Below are positions 37,201 to 49,275 of a stretch of 64,000 bases of DNA, piece after piece. The number at the start of each line of letters is the position of its first letter. Position 1 is the first letter of the stretch. The position numbers were made by a program, and so were the translations under genes. The notes under the pieces were generated by a model that was not told the origin of the DNA, did not search any database, and was given only the letters and a program-made list of their open reading frames with translations. This DNA comes from Sipunculus nudus (Eukaryota > Annelida > Sipuncula > Golfingiida > Sipunculidae): positions 35,306,901 to 35,370,900 of the forward strand of contig CM049317.1 in NCBI GenBank assembly GCA_026874595.1, given 5' to 3'.

Positions 37201-38500
37201 ATACACAGTGGATATCTCATAGGTGATAAATTTAATAGGAATGATTATTTAAAAATTATCGATTAGAAAAATCCAGGCCACGGCGAAGTAATTGCACCCC
37301 ATTATACTGGACCAGGATAGTCGAGTCAAGTCAAAGCACCCGAGTTCAAGTCTGCTTACTACCAGTCTTAGTCTTTTGCAACCCATAATGGAACCTGAAT
37401 CTGGGTTCGAGTATGATCCTTTGAAATATAATTATTGAATGAAAGATGTTAACATGGAAATTTGAAATACCAATGTGTATATTTTGGTTTCTTCATGCAT
37501 TCTCTTTAATGTTTAATTATATGTATATAGCTTCAAACATACATATAAAGCTGGGTATAGTCTGTATTGTAAAATTTTTTTTCACACAAGTGTAATAGAA
37601 GTTTTGCCTATCTTAATACACATCGTCGGAGGAAATTTATTTCTTATTTTATTTAAGCAAGAGACAGTATCTCTCCACCTTGCCTGAATGAAATAAATGC
37701 CATTAATTTATTCAAATGAAGTACAACGGAGATTGGTTTAAAAGAATATTACGATTAAAATATGAAAATCTCTCCGCAGCATTCCAGTAATCCACAATAT
37801 ATTTTCATAATTATCAGATTGTAATTCTTTATTTAAATTCTTGCTTTTACACTTTCCATCCTTATTTCTTGTACAATTTAAAGAAAACTTTTATATTACA
37901 AATATTGTATAAATAACGTTAGTCACAGCAACCGATTCATGCTGTTCTTTAAGGCTCATTTGATGGCATCCGGTAGTGTATGCATGTGAAGGAAACTGGG
38001 GAAAATGAGCCAGGAAACCCAACTCTCATTGGAATGCCCTGATCCCCCTGGGTTGCCAGCTTGTTACCACTAGTTTTTGTAGGGATATCCCCGCTTAATT
38101 ACAAGTTAACATTCATAGAACACCAATCCACTAGGAAATAGAAAGATGGAACCTATCGTGAAGGATGTACGACAGATTTAAACATTAATAACCAGTCTGA
38201 GCTAAACATGTGTGTTTATTTTCATTTCAAGGTACACCTTAGTCAAATTAAAATTTAGACATCAAATATGAATTCCTTGACCACATGAATGAAACATCAA
38301 ACATGTTATATAGAAACATACATGATCTCGTTATATCCTTCTATGTTATTGTATATGTATGGAATATGACCGGGGGGGGGGGAGGCTTTTGTCCAGGTAG
38401 GCGCCTTTGTCCGGGGGGTTGCATGGTTAGTACAAAGAGGGCCTTATTGACTGTCTGTGACCCCACAAATTATCTCATCAAAGGTGATGACAATCAGACT
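31266..38500. other. Gene-free stretch
   Basis: AT-rich DNA without supportable exons. GGTCC-rich patches lie at 33355-33460 and 34055-34135, and degenerate related segments at about 36690-36780 and 36910-37035 share GAGGAATTCA and AAGATGGC blocks. C or G runs sit at 34490-34502 and 38371-38383. Reported frames here are short and without splice context. Confidence 0.45.
33355..33460. repeat. GGTCC-rich block
   Basis: GC-rich run with repeated CGGTCC/GGTCCGGTCC pentamers in otherwise AT-rich DNA. Related AAGCGGTCCAG sequence recurs at about 34055-34135, so the two may be ends of one decayed element of about 0.8 kb. Confidence 0.4.
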
Positions 38501-39026
38501 GTTTACCTCTGAAGTACTCAAACATCAGCAGCACTGCAGCATCATTGTCTAGCGTCCCACCGTCCCCTACACTCCCGAGGCAGCGGAAATCTTGCGCCTC
38601 TTAAGAAGCTATTGATTTCCCACTGCCTGCTTTGACCGTTTATGATGCACTTAAACACCAGGTGGTGGGCCTGCCTGCTGAAAAAAACTGCTGAGGTGAC
38701 ATGCAGCCAACCAAATGCCAGTCAACAAACACTCGACAGGCATCAGGCTCCGCCCAAAAACCACGTGCGATGCCATTCGCTCTTAGCTTGTGGCCTGTTC
38801 AAGGCGATGAGCTGACACTCAAATGAAATGAACAACATTGGCTCCGTGTATTCCTCGCTTGGCTGGTAAACCATTTGGACTTCCAGCACAGGGTCTCATT
38901 TGATTGGACCAAAATACAGTGCTCCCCTCTGGTGTAGTAGGTCTATAGGTAAAGCGCTTTGTACAGAGCATAGCGGTCCCCGTGCCTGCTGGACATGAAA
39001 TTTTCTGTCTATTACTAAAACTGTTT
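38500..39026 (-). pseudogene. GC-rich decayed coding-like block
   Basis: Markedly GC-richer than its surroundings. On the minus strand it shows several open stretches in different frames (for example AGSPNGLPAKRGIHGANVVH, and further on GDGGTLDNDAAVLLMFEYF), interrupted by stops. It directly abuts the T-run at 39027-39047. It could be a retrocopy or part of a transposon; no family is recognised. Confidence 0.3.
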
Positions 39027-41075
39027 CTTTTTTTTTTTTTTTTTTTATTAAACCAAAAATACATAAAACAATAACATAAAGACAGTAAACAACATACAAC
39101 ATACAACATAAAATATATTACTTCTACATAATAAATCTGGATCGTATTATTCTTAAATCAAAAGTCTCTGTTCCGGATACCTAACATCATGTCCATCATG
39201 AATTTGATTATAGTTGTTAATAATACTATGATCCAATATGTCCAAGAATATGTGTTCTGTATTAATTTACAAAAGAATACATATAACAAAAACATAAAGA
39301 CAGTATACAACTTGCGACATTCAATATAATTCTTCTACATAATACACCTGGATAATATTATTTTTATATCTAAAGTCTCTGTTCAGGATACCTAACATTC
39401 ATCATGAATTGGATTATAGTTGTTTATAAAAATTATGATCAAGTATGTTAAAGAACGTAATGGTTTCTCCTGAACAGCGCTGTATAGATTTATAGTGATG
39501 ATCTTTTTAACTGTGTACAGTATGAAAACAAAAACGCATGCTTAATAATTAACATCAAAGGCTGTTTTCTGCAGATAGATGAATGTAATATTTGTAAAAC
39601 CCCACACAATCTCATGATGATAATACTAGTATATCTATGTCTCAGTTAAATAAAATATTTAAACAAAATACTCAAATTTAATTTAAGATATACTAAAAAT
39701 ATGATAAACTAAAAAAAATGAAAGAATAGCAAATTTTAGTGGAATTGAAACTAAGTTTGTAGAGTATGAGAAATAAAACATTTCATTGGTGACCACTTTT
39801 TCTCGTGGTGATCCAGTTTGTTTTTGCTGACAGCTATATATTTTTCTACTGTATGTATTTCACTGATGAATTCTTTCAGAGTCACAACTGTTGGTTTTTG
39901 TTTATTGCATCTGCTCACATATATATGTCTCTTTACTAGTAGAGTCAGTAGGTTTATCGAGTCATTATCATAACATCCCAGCATTGCAGTTTCAGCTGTC
40001 AACTGAAAAGAATTGTCTAAAAAGCCGAATAGTTTTAATTGTTTAATTATTTCATTCCATAAATATTTGGAAAATGGACAATCCCAGAATAAATGCAACA
40101 GAGATTCTTTTTCATTTTTACAAAAAGTGCATTCAGCTGAATCAATTTTGTTAATTTTATGTAAAAAAGGATTCAGAGTTACACAGCGATGTAGTAACCG
40201 GAATTGAAAATATCTGAGTGGAACTGATATGGTTGAAAAATAAATGTGTTTAAAGCCCTTATAAACATTGACATCTGAATCTAGATCTTACTCTGCCTTC
40301 CATTTGGCAGTGATTTTTTCAGGCAATACTGCTTTCTGCATTATTAAATCATTATAAGTTAACTTGACAGGTCTTTCCATTGTCATAAGATTGTCTATTT
40401 TGAAAACATGTTGTTTTACTTGGTTTTGTTCATGGTGTTGCTTGATAACTTTTTCCAGCTAAGAGGGATGGAGCGAAGTAAACCATTAAAGCTTACAAAA
40501 TCAATGTGCACTTTATATTTTTTACAAAATGCATGGTGACTTAACCATGAGATATTATTTCCTATTTTTGTGACCAAGTCTGAGATATATAAAACCCCTG
40601 CTGAGTAGAGTTTCTTTATAAATATTATCTGTCTCCCTCTCTTGATATATGAATTAAACCAAAGAAATTGTGACATAATATCAGCATAATTTAACGGAGC
40701 TTTATGGTAATAGTAACACCACTGGAACATTACATCTTCCCAGAATGTTGAAGGCTTATTCAATATGTGTTTTATATCCTCTGGTGCAACGTTACAACGA
40801 AAAGAATGGGTACCCAATTTAAAATAGGACAAAACAAATTGCCTTCATGCATTATTCTCAGATTTGCTTATCAACCTTTTAATCCATGAGATTTTTAGTG
40901 CTGTACTTTGGGTTAATAAATGTATCATGTTCAATCCCCCATTTTTGGGAGCAGAAATTAATGTGTTTCTCTTCACCAGTTCTCTTCCATAACCCCAAAT
41001 AAATCTGAATAACATTTTCTCAACCTGACTATAGATTTCTATAGAAAACTGTTTCTTTGATAATCTGTAGTTTTC
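39027..41075 (-). mobile_element. 5'-truncated, decayed LINE (C-terminal ORF2 fragment)
   Basis: The minus strand encodes, in broken frames, FIWGYGRELVKRN and NGGLNMIHLLTQSTALKISW (about 41010-40870), SQFLWFNSYIKRGRQIIFIK (about 40680-40610) and HLFWDCPFSKYLW (near 40095). These match the region downstream of reverse transcriptase in L1/Tx1-type non-LTR elements, the last being the zinc-finger-like terminal motif. A 3' UTR with an internal 217-bp tandem repeat follows, ending in a poly(A) tract seen as the T-run 39027-39047. The RT and endonuclease regions are absent, and multiple stops show it is dead. Confidence 0.8.
39054..39460 (-). repeat. 217-bp tandem repeat in LINE 3' UTR
   Basis: Blocks ACATAAAGACAGTA, TTCTACATAATA, AGTCTCTGTTC.GGATACCTA and ATCATGAATT occur in the same order starting at about 39057 and 39274, with moderate divergence. 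Confidence 0.75.
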
Positions 41076-41890
41076 TATTATTATTACTATTACATAATAT
41101 TATTATTTACCCATCCGACGATTCGATCCACTTTAATGTGCAGAGTCGCAAAGACTGCTGAGTGGAACCTGTCAGAAAAGACAACATCTATCATGGGAAG
41201 GTCGCCCATAATATCACTTGGCAGGATATTGGCCAACGCATCAAGTTCATTTTTCTCACTGCCTACACACAGACTACAAGTCGTCTAAATTTTGGTAAAT
41301 TATATCAACAGTGCATAGTATTCCTGTAGGGGGGAAGGAAGTAAATTCCCGCCTTTGCTATCCCTTGACCAAAGATTGCACTGGTCACCGCAAGGCGACG
41401 TGAACCCCTCTAAAGGTCATACCTAAATAAGGGACGGCGGCCCCATCTGAGGGTTAGTATTTTCAAGAGTGCAGCCTTGATATCAGCTTTGAGATATTTA
41501 TTTACTTTTATGCTCGATTTTACGTTCAGAATATATGCATTTTCATTGTTGCTAAGGTTAAGAACTAATTTGGATTAAATAAAAGAGATGGTACAGATTT
41601 TGCATTGTATACACTAAAAAAATACAACTGAATACTATAGAAAATTTAACAGACCTGTCTTTGTTTTTTTCTTGGAAAATATTTGACCGAATAAATCACT
41701 GGACATTGTTTTGAATGCTTACAGCCAGAAATGTACCTATACTTTTCGTATATACTGTTCGTATCCTTATGTACTGGTACCAGAAGCAAAGATTTTTTTT
41801 GTGAAATGAGGTAAATGTGTAGGTCAAGGTTTTTCTATGTGAATAATTTTTAGACAAGGATGTGTTTAATGTCCACACCTGTTTCCTTTA
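41076..41890. other. Intergenic stretch between two LINE fragments
   Basis: A GC-richer patch at about 41110-41450 looks like an unidentified old repeat. The remainder is AT-rich with nothing coding. Confidence 0.4.
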
Positions 41891-42730
41891 TATTTGGATA
41901 ACCTAAGCTATTTAATAAACAAGAATAGCAATGGATGTCAAATGAATGTCCTTTTAGTAAATCATGTATTTTATGCAGATGACCTTTGCCTTGTTGCCCC
42001 AAGTACAGAGGGACTGCTGAATCTTTTAGACATTTGTCAAATCCATGGCATTTCTTGTGATGTTATGTATAATCCTCAGAAAACAGTATGTTTGGTGAAT
42101 AGACCAAAAGGTTACAATCTTCTTTGCCCCAAGGGGACATTAGGAGGTTTTGAAATTAAGGTTGTACCAGAAGTGAAATATGTAGGCATTGTAATTCAAG
42201 ATACTATGCAAGATGAATTAAAACATTTATAGGCACGAAGTAATATCCTGTCGTATAAGTTTAGTAAATGTTCACCGCCGGCCCTTGCCGGCCCTTGTAC
42301 CAAGTATACTATTCCAATTTTATAATGTCAAACTCTGGTGTAATTATTCAAAAAGGTGAACAGTAAAATCATGATTGGTTGTTATAATGCACTGTCGGTT
42401 TCTTAACTATTCTAGAAAGGATAGTGCCAAGGTAATGTCTGTTTCTGATGGACTTGATAATCTCGATGTGGTAATACGGAAAAATAGTTTTAGATTTATG
42501 TGTAGATTTGAAAATAGTTAAAATAGAATAATAAGGCGTTTATATGATAACAACACAATCAAGTCTGGAGTCCTGTGGTCTACCTGGTAAACTTGCAAAC
42601 ACCAAAAAGAAGGTGATGGTGTAATCCAAGAAGTAATTTTCCTTAATGTAAATCCATCTTTTATGAATTCTTTTTTACATGGGTTTTTACCTTCAATAAA
42701 TATATTTTATCTTATCTTATCGTAGATAAG
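41890..42730 (+). mobile_element. Truncated LINE with YADD reverse-transcriptase fragment
   Basis: The frame at 41894-42232 contains VFYADDLCLVAPSTEGLLNL, the catalytic YADD block of non-LTR reverse transcriptase, followed by YNPQKTVCLV and VKYVGIVI, typical of the following motifs. It is broken by TAG at 42230-42232; recognisable but frame-disrupted sequence continues to about 42560. The copy ends in TTTATCTTATCTTATC near 42705-42720, a short tandem 3' tail like those of several LINE clades. The N-terminal RT and endonuclease are missing. Confidence 0.85.
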
Positions 42731-42759
42731 TGATATTTTGTGGTTAAGCATTATTTATT

Positions 42760-42890
42760 TTACATGGATTGTACAACTAGTTATAATAACTAATTTTAGG
42801 CACTCTCCATGGCTCGGACGTTGGCGCTCGGTAGTCGGTAAGGGTTGAGGAATCCGGAGGACCCGGAGAAAACCACCGTCCTTGGACGGG
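42760..42890 (-). repeat. SINE core and tail, inverted copy
   Basis: On the minus strand this reads GTGGTTTTCTCCGGGTCCTC, then GACTACCGAGCGCC, then TAACTAGTTGTACAATCCATG, matching the core, middle and 3' end of the element at 9293-9528 in the same order. No tRNA-like head is evident, so the copy is 5' truncated or belongs to a LINE sharing the tail. Confidence 0.7.
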
Positions 42891-45800
42891 CCACTACACA
42901 AATTCCTGCACAAATTCCCGACCATTTTCTGACAAGACAATGGCAAGTCATCTCTTTCGATTGTCGAAAATACAACATGGTTCAAAACCAGCTGATAAAT
43001 CGTTGAAATCGTTATCGGGGTTGCGAAATTTATTAAATGATATGAGGAATGTTGGCTCAATCTTTGTATTCTAAAAGTTTAAAAAAATGTATAGAATTTT
43101 CAATAAAATATGCAAGAACATTTTTAATTTATACCGTGGCGCTGTGCTCGTGGTGAGAAATCAATACATCGGTATGTTACCTTGAAGATCTGGTCCATGA
43201 TGATGTTTACATTTGCGCACCTGAATGGGACGAGGGGGCATTAAGATTTTCGAAGATCTTTGACTGGTTACATATATTATTATAGTTACCACAGGCACCT
43301 TTCACAAATACTAAGTGAATCTGACTCTCGACCAGCATATTGCTTAGAGAAAAGTCGATGGCATGGACTCATTTTACCTACCTATTACAACGTATACAGA
43401 GACAACCCCTATTATCGGCCATCCTATGAGAAATAATCTGGTAATGCGTGAAACTCACCTATGATTTGTGAGAGGTGCCTGTAAGAGTCATACATTTTTC
43501 ACATTTACTGACGATACACGTGGGTCAGGGACTGAATCAAATATCCTGCTTAAATCCGTCCCCGAGCGAAGAGGTATACACGATAGACCTTAATCCTGCG
43601 GTGGAGGTCCAGGAGTTCCGGTCTTTGCCGAGGTAGTTCGGTGAAACCTCATCGAAATGTAATAACAGCGGAAACTATCCAAAATGATGTGTATATTAAA
43701 TATTATCGTATCGGCGAGGTCACCGTGTAAAGCACAGTGTCATACGCAACGCGGTTTCAGGAAACATTGAGGACATAATATGGACCGAATTCTTTTATAA
43801 GTATTAGATGACATCCTCTTATAAAGCAAAGCATGGGGTTTGGGTAAAATATGGTATCTCGGGTAACAAGCTTGATAAAAAATGTGGGTATCAGTATTCA
43901 AATAATATATATCTAATACTTAAGGAATTCGGTTCACGTCTGTTCGCAATGTTCTCTAACACCGCGTTGTGTATAATAGTGTGCCTTACATCATTTTAAA
44001 GGTTATTATGCCCGCAGTGACATGGGCGATATGAGAATAAATATTTTTATGTACATATAATTTTGAGTGATTTTTCCGTTTTTACTGACTTGCACAGAGG
44101 TAAGACCGAGCACAGCCCAACTTCCTTCGGCAATGACCGGAACGCATGCATCGTGGTCATTCAACCTCAAACACTACTATTGTTCATATGAATAACGCTT
44201 GCTTTCAGTGAGGGATTTGAGTCTGTCGGACCTTTCATTTGAACGAGGCTCCCACCCTCGAGCGTGGTCAGTAAAAGAGAAAAACACATGTTTCTCGCTT
44301 TATGAAATAGAGAGTTCAGCCCAGGAGGAATTATGGCAAAACCTAATTCAAGGTCCCTATTTCACGAACAGGCGTGGGGTGGGGTGGAGTGGTGTCTGGG
44401 GTTTCAGGCCTCAAAATATGTCTGATACGATTGAAAAGGTTGCGGCGATTAAAAATGAATAGGGACCCTCTGCATGGAGTTTCGTTTGGTCCGCTTCTGC
44501 TACTTACGAGGTATGCATATTTCTGTTTCTTTCTTCAGGAACAGTTTCCATTTAATAAATCTTTCATGTGTTCCTCACATCAACCTAATCTTTATACGTC
44601 CAACGATAGAATCCAGTCACATATCATCGAAAACTTGAATGCCCCCGCGTCTCATTCCGGTTCGCAATGTTAACACCATCACTGACCAGGTCTTCAAGGT
44701 AAACATCCCGGGGTATAAATTTCTTGCCACGAGGACAGCCCCACAAAATAAATGTTAAACATATTGGAGCGACTGCAGGATCACTCACGCACTGTCTCCA
44801 CCAGGTTATGAGTTTATACGGACGGACGGTATGATGTTTAGGATTCATGTAATTTAAAAGTAAGTGGCAAAATTAAGATACAAGCAGCTCTGATCACAGA
44901 AGTGTTGTGCCTCAGAGAGATGCGAGAGATATTCTGCAGTCGTGCCAAAATGTTTATACATATCTTATGGATACAGTTTCCCACTAAAAACCTATGTTTT
45001 CTGTTAGCTTTTAGAATAAAAAAATGAGCCAACATCTCACATCTCAGTTAACAAATCTCGCCAACCCCGGTAATAAGGCCGGTAAACTGGGTCTATCAGC
45101 TAGTCTGTATATAAATGTGGAGTGCTCCATTCAGTTGCTACGCCGTTGCCGAGGCTGGTGCTGACACTACGGCGCCCAGGGTTTAGGGGCTAAATGACTA
45201 TTAGTGCACTTTGCATCAGACGTTGAAATTTCCATTTAGCTCAATGTAGCATGCAGTATGTTTCCGTGTTTTATCGCTGGATTTATAATGAAACTGCCTG
45301 CAGTTAGTTTTCTTTTCCTGTGGTTTTCCGGTAGTTTTGTCATGATTGGCATGTTTTGCCGTTTAAATACGCTTTCTTTCAGATTGTCGATGTGTTTTGG
45401 AATATTTCTCTGTGTGATAGCTGTGATGAGATTATTTTTTTGTGCGATTGTGGTTTGATTGTTGATTTATACAGGTGGGTGCATCGGTGGATTTCCTGTA
45501 TGGCTTGTATAGTCAGGTATTTAGATCACTGACTGGTGTCCGGTGACGTTGCTACGTGTCAAAACATCTCAGTCACGGTTGAGCGGTTAACTGTTTTCGA
45601 GAACACCTTAACAGACAGGAACATGTGATGTCAACGGTGGACGATCGATTTGGCCACTGACTGTAATTGCGGCTCTTACTGGCCTGTGGGACCGGGGCAC
45701 CTGACCATTATACTGAATAGAGCAGTGGCCACAACTGACAATCAAACGAATATGAAATATAACGGTGGTAAATTCGGGACCAAAAAATCTGACTGTTATA

Positions 45801-47040
45801 GAAGCTGGGACCGTTATTGAGGAGTGACCGTAAGGAGGAGTTCTAATGTTATCTTGTAATGTCTGTGTGACACATTTCAAATATATGACAATAAGGTGTG
45901 ATGTTTCCAGTAAAGGTTACTTCTATACCAGATTTATAATGTTTCATAGTGAACTCAGTAATGGAACCAACGTCTATAATTCTTAATAATGAAATATTCA
46001 TTTTCGATATATAAATGTTATTCTCTGAATAGCTGGAAGGATGTATGCATCGACCACCCACACCGCCCAATATACGCCATCCCCCTGTATCGGCAACCCT
46101 AGTGCCGATGCTGACACATCGACATATGTATTATATATGTCTGCAATATACAAAAAATACAACTAAAATGAGTTAAATAATAAAAAAAAATTAAGCACCA
46201 TCGGTCTAACAAATATTTCCATTTTACCCATTACACATGTATGAATTTTGGGTGAGAATTGGCAAATACCAAAAAAAAAAGGGAAGCATTCGTGACGGTT
46301 TTAAACGTGTTGTAAAACCGTGTTTGTATACGGACACGGACTCAAACATCGATACTCCAGGAACTAAATACGGTAACGAAAGAGCACGGGCAAGGATTCG
46401 GCTATTTTGTAATTGTTCCTGTACGTTCGCTCAACTAGCGCTGTCTATGGCTCCGTACGGGTATTCGCGCTGTAAAGTCATTGTACGAAGACGTTCATTT
46501 ATAAGTTAAGAATTTGATACATAATATATTATATATTATACCATATATATCATACTAAGCTTAATTAATCTCAAATTGATTTGAAAAAATACATATACCT
46601 AATTAAATTGTAGTAACACCCAGTTAAATATGGGGAAACTACGACCTTCAACATATTGCAAACGTTATGAGGGTATATCTAATAATTTTTTCCGTATCCG
46701 TGTTTCTTCTTGTGTACGCTTGTGTACAATATAAGTGACAAGGGACATTAAACGTGCATAAATCATCCGTCTTTTGTTTTTATGACCTTTGCCACCTTTA
46801 AATATGCACGAATTTTTCTGAGAATTAAATTCAGATGATACACTGTATAGATTTATATACAATATGAGTTTCATGAAAATCTATAAGAATTTTGTTAAGA
46901 CACCAATGTGCCATAGACGTTTGGTGACCCGTTAACTCATTAAATATGCATGGTTTTTAAAAATCGAACTTAGGAGAAATATTATTTTGATTAATATTTC
47001 TTCTGATTTTTATTAAAATCCATTGTACTGTAAATATTTA
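42891..47040. other. Gene-free stretch
   Basis: No supportable gene. Several GC-richer patches (about 43150-43640, 44100-44500, 45050-45200, 45600-45850) look like old repeats. The small frame at 45258-45458 is hydrophobic but has no splice, promoter or family support. Confidence 0.4.
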
Positions 47041-47044
47041 TTAA

Positions 47045-47285
47045 ATAATTGCGGCGACAGCGCAAAGTAGCCCAATGACCTCTGACCTTATTAATTGTGC
47101 GTGGATTTTGCCTATAATCGAACTCCAGCGAGATAAGCTATTGGTAAGTAGTAATTGCGAGTTTCGTGTAAATCAATGAAAGCCCCGGTAAATTATTGCG
47201 GCGACAATAAAAGTTAACGGATGGACGGTGGGTATATCATAATACGTCCCGTACAGACAGGCGTATAAAAATGAATTTGGATTTT
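47045..47285 (-). repeat. Dispersed repeat copy, partner of 28990-29240
   Basis: The reverse complement carries the same ordered blocks as the copy in the lectin-GTPase intron (GTATTATGATATA, GTCCATCCGTTAACT, GTCGCCGC, ACTTACCAATAG, TTCGATTATAGGCAAAATCC). Confidence 0.65.
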
Positions 47286-47758
47286 CGTTTATAGATATAT
47301 AACGACTACGAGAGCATTTCGTTGTTTACCGTTTATGTATACACAAAAACATTCATTGATGTTAGCATTAATTAGATGTTTGCCATTCTGGTTCGCTATT
47401 CTCAACAAATCTTTATTTAGTCCTAATATCATTCAGTCAGTAAAATATTGAATATTTCCATAGACGTCATAGCGAATAGAATAATTATATAGCTGTGTAA
47501 CTATGTAATAATGCACATATCCACATTGATTGCCCCTGACCCAGTATATATATATATATTCCTCTTAACGATCATGTTTCTGTGTATTTATAATACAATT
47601 AACATTTCGTTATTCAGATAGACTTAACAGGGCTAGCCGCTATAACTTGTTGAAACTTACGAGGTTGGCTTAAATTTATGTTTCAAAATTTTACTGTGTG
47701 CCAATTTGAACAAGAATGTCTTGTATTCTCTTAACCGGCCTACTATTGCAGGAGGTGT

Positions 47759-48019
47759 TCTTGGTCGCAAAGGATGAAATCGTGGCCCTCACATATTCAT
47801 CTTCATAATGCTTATCTTGAGATGGATTCTGTGAAACTGGAAAATAAATTCGTTTCTTTTTCCATTTTTAAGAATACTTTATACGTACTAATCAGATTCA
47901 ACAGTCCAAAGGATATTCGGATTGAATTTCGGATATTCGTTTTCGAAATGATAATTTATACGCACATGAATATTTCTTGCCGGGAAGTAAAATACAGTCC
48001 GGAATGCCAAAAGCAGTGA
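47759..48019 (+). CDS. Hypothetical exon / ORF, unrecognised
   Basis: After a good acceptor (CTATTGCAG near 47750-47758) the frame is open for about 87 codons to TGA at 48017-48019. The putative product alternates hydrophobic and basic residues in a beta-strand-like manner and carries three cysteines, two of them near the C-terminus. No partner exon was found. It could be a terminal exon of a plus-strand gene or chance. Confidence 0.22.
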   Translation, partial: SWSQRMKSWPSHIHLHNAYLEMDSVKLENKFVSFSIFKNTLYVLIRFNSPKDIRIEFRIFVFEMIIYTHMNISCREVKYSPECQKQ

Positions 48020-48439
48020 GAATCCGTTGTCTTGCTACAGAATTGTTTTTATCCATATTGGGAAGAGTCTGCGGGACGACACGTCAAAACAGGAATTATT
48101 TGACATGCCCGATGTAATACAACGTGATATGTCATAAAGAGATAAGGAAGAATCTTTATAAACTCTAAAAAAAGGCTTAATATGGTTACATGAAACAGAA
48201 TCAGTTCTTTGAAATGTCCCATCGGTAGTTGTTGAAAAGAGTGCTACGTGAAGCTTTGAATACCCCCCCCCCTCACAAGGTTATTGTATCATGTGATATT
48301 TTTAGGTTAATCCTTTAAGAGAGAGTTCTGCTCACAAATGAAAGCCAGCCGGGGCAGCAAAGAGAAAACGAAATATGTCATATATTCAGCTCATTCACTT
48401 GTGCTCCGACCAGACATTATGGATCTAATGCACATTGGA

Positions 48440-48447
<8 letters not shown>

Positions 48448-48480
<33 letters not shown>

Positions 48481-48490
48481 GGGGGGAGAG
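48448..48490. repeat. (TA)n(GA)n(G)n compound microsatellite
   Basis: AT run followed by GA run and a short G run. Confidence 0.95.
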
Positions 48491-48524
48491 TTAGAGCTGA
48501 AATATAAATACATGTTCGGTTTAC

Positions 48525-48605
48525 TCCTAATCGGAACCGAACCCATGACCGTACACCAGATAAGACCATCAGTCCTTGTAGCCTTATGCTGGGTCAGCAC
48601 ATGTT
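48525..48605 (-). repeat. tRNA-like SINE head fragment
   Basis: The minus strand reads an A-box-like GGCTACAAGGACTGATGG and, about 30 bases later, GGTTCGGTTCC, a B-box match. Pairing of a full acceptor stem is not evident, so this is more likely SINE-derived than a tRNA gene. Confidence 0.35.
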
Positions 48606-49275
48606 GTAGGAAATAATTTGACGTCACTTCGCAGGTTCCTATAAAGTGTGCGAATAGGCAGACTAGTTGGGAATCTCTGGCAACTCGGGTGTAGTATGTA
48701 GTAAATGTACTATTTTGAGTCTTATACTTACTAGAATATTTATTATATACGCTTTTCCGCCCAAAAGTCCGTAAGGGTAAAGGCGAGAATCCATCCATTC
48801 CCAAACCATAATCAACAGTTTCTTCAAAGAGAAACGTCATTAACTAAAATATTGATTAGTAATGAAATTTTGGTTAACATGCCCTGTCTTTGCAATATGT
48901 ACTTGTACCGTATACTTGGTCAATAATACGATTCGTGTTCTCTGTGGGGAGTAGAAATAGCGTGTTTAATGACTTATTAATATGCACAACTTCTTCATTA
49001 TCAAACCAAAATTACCAACCCGTTGTCTTCTCTTGTATGACCTCGTTTTTGGATGACAAATGGCTTCCTGATAAACAAATGTAAAAAAAGAGAACTACAG
49101 GACACCCCTTAAATGTGGAGACATGTGAAAGCATCAGAAATAAAATATGTATGTGCATAGTGATAAGGAAAGAGTGAACGCATGTTACGCGTGAGTAAAG
49201 CTCGTAAGGTAAACCTATTCACGAAGATTTGTTTCTAGTGTAGTTCATGATTGTCTTACACCTAGATTCCAAATA

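Noticed and set aside
45258-45458. Small hydrophobic protein
   Set aside because: T-rich sequence gives hydrophobic codons by composition; no promoter, splice or homology signal.
48391-48840. 149-residue minus-strand ORF as a gene
   Set aside because: Spans a GA/AT microsatellite and a tRNA-like SINE fragment; no splice or domain support.
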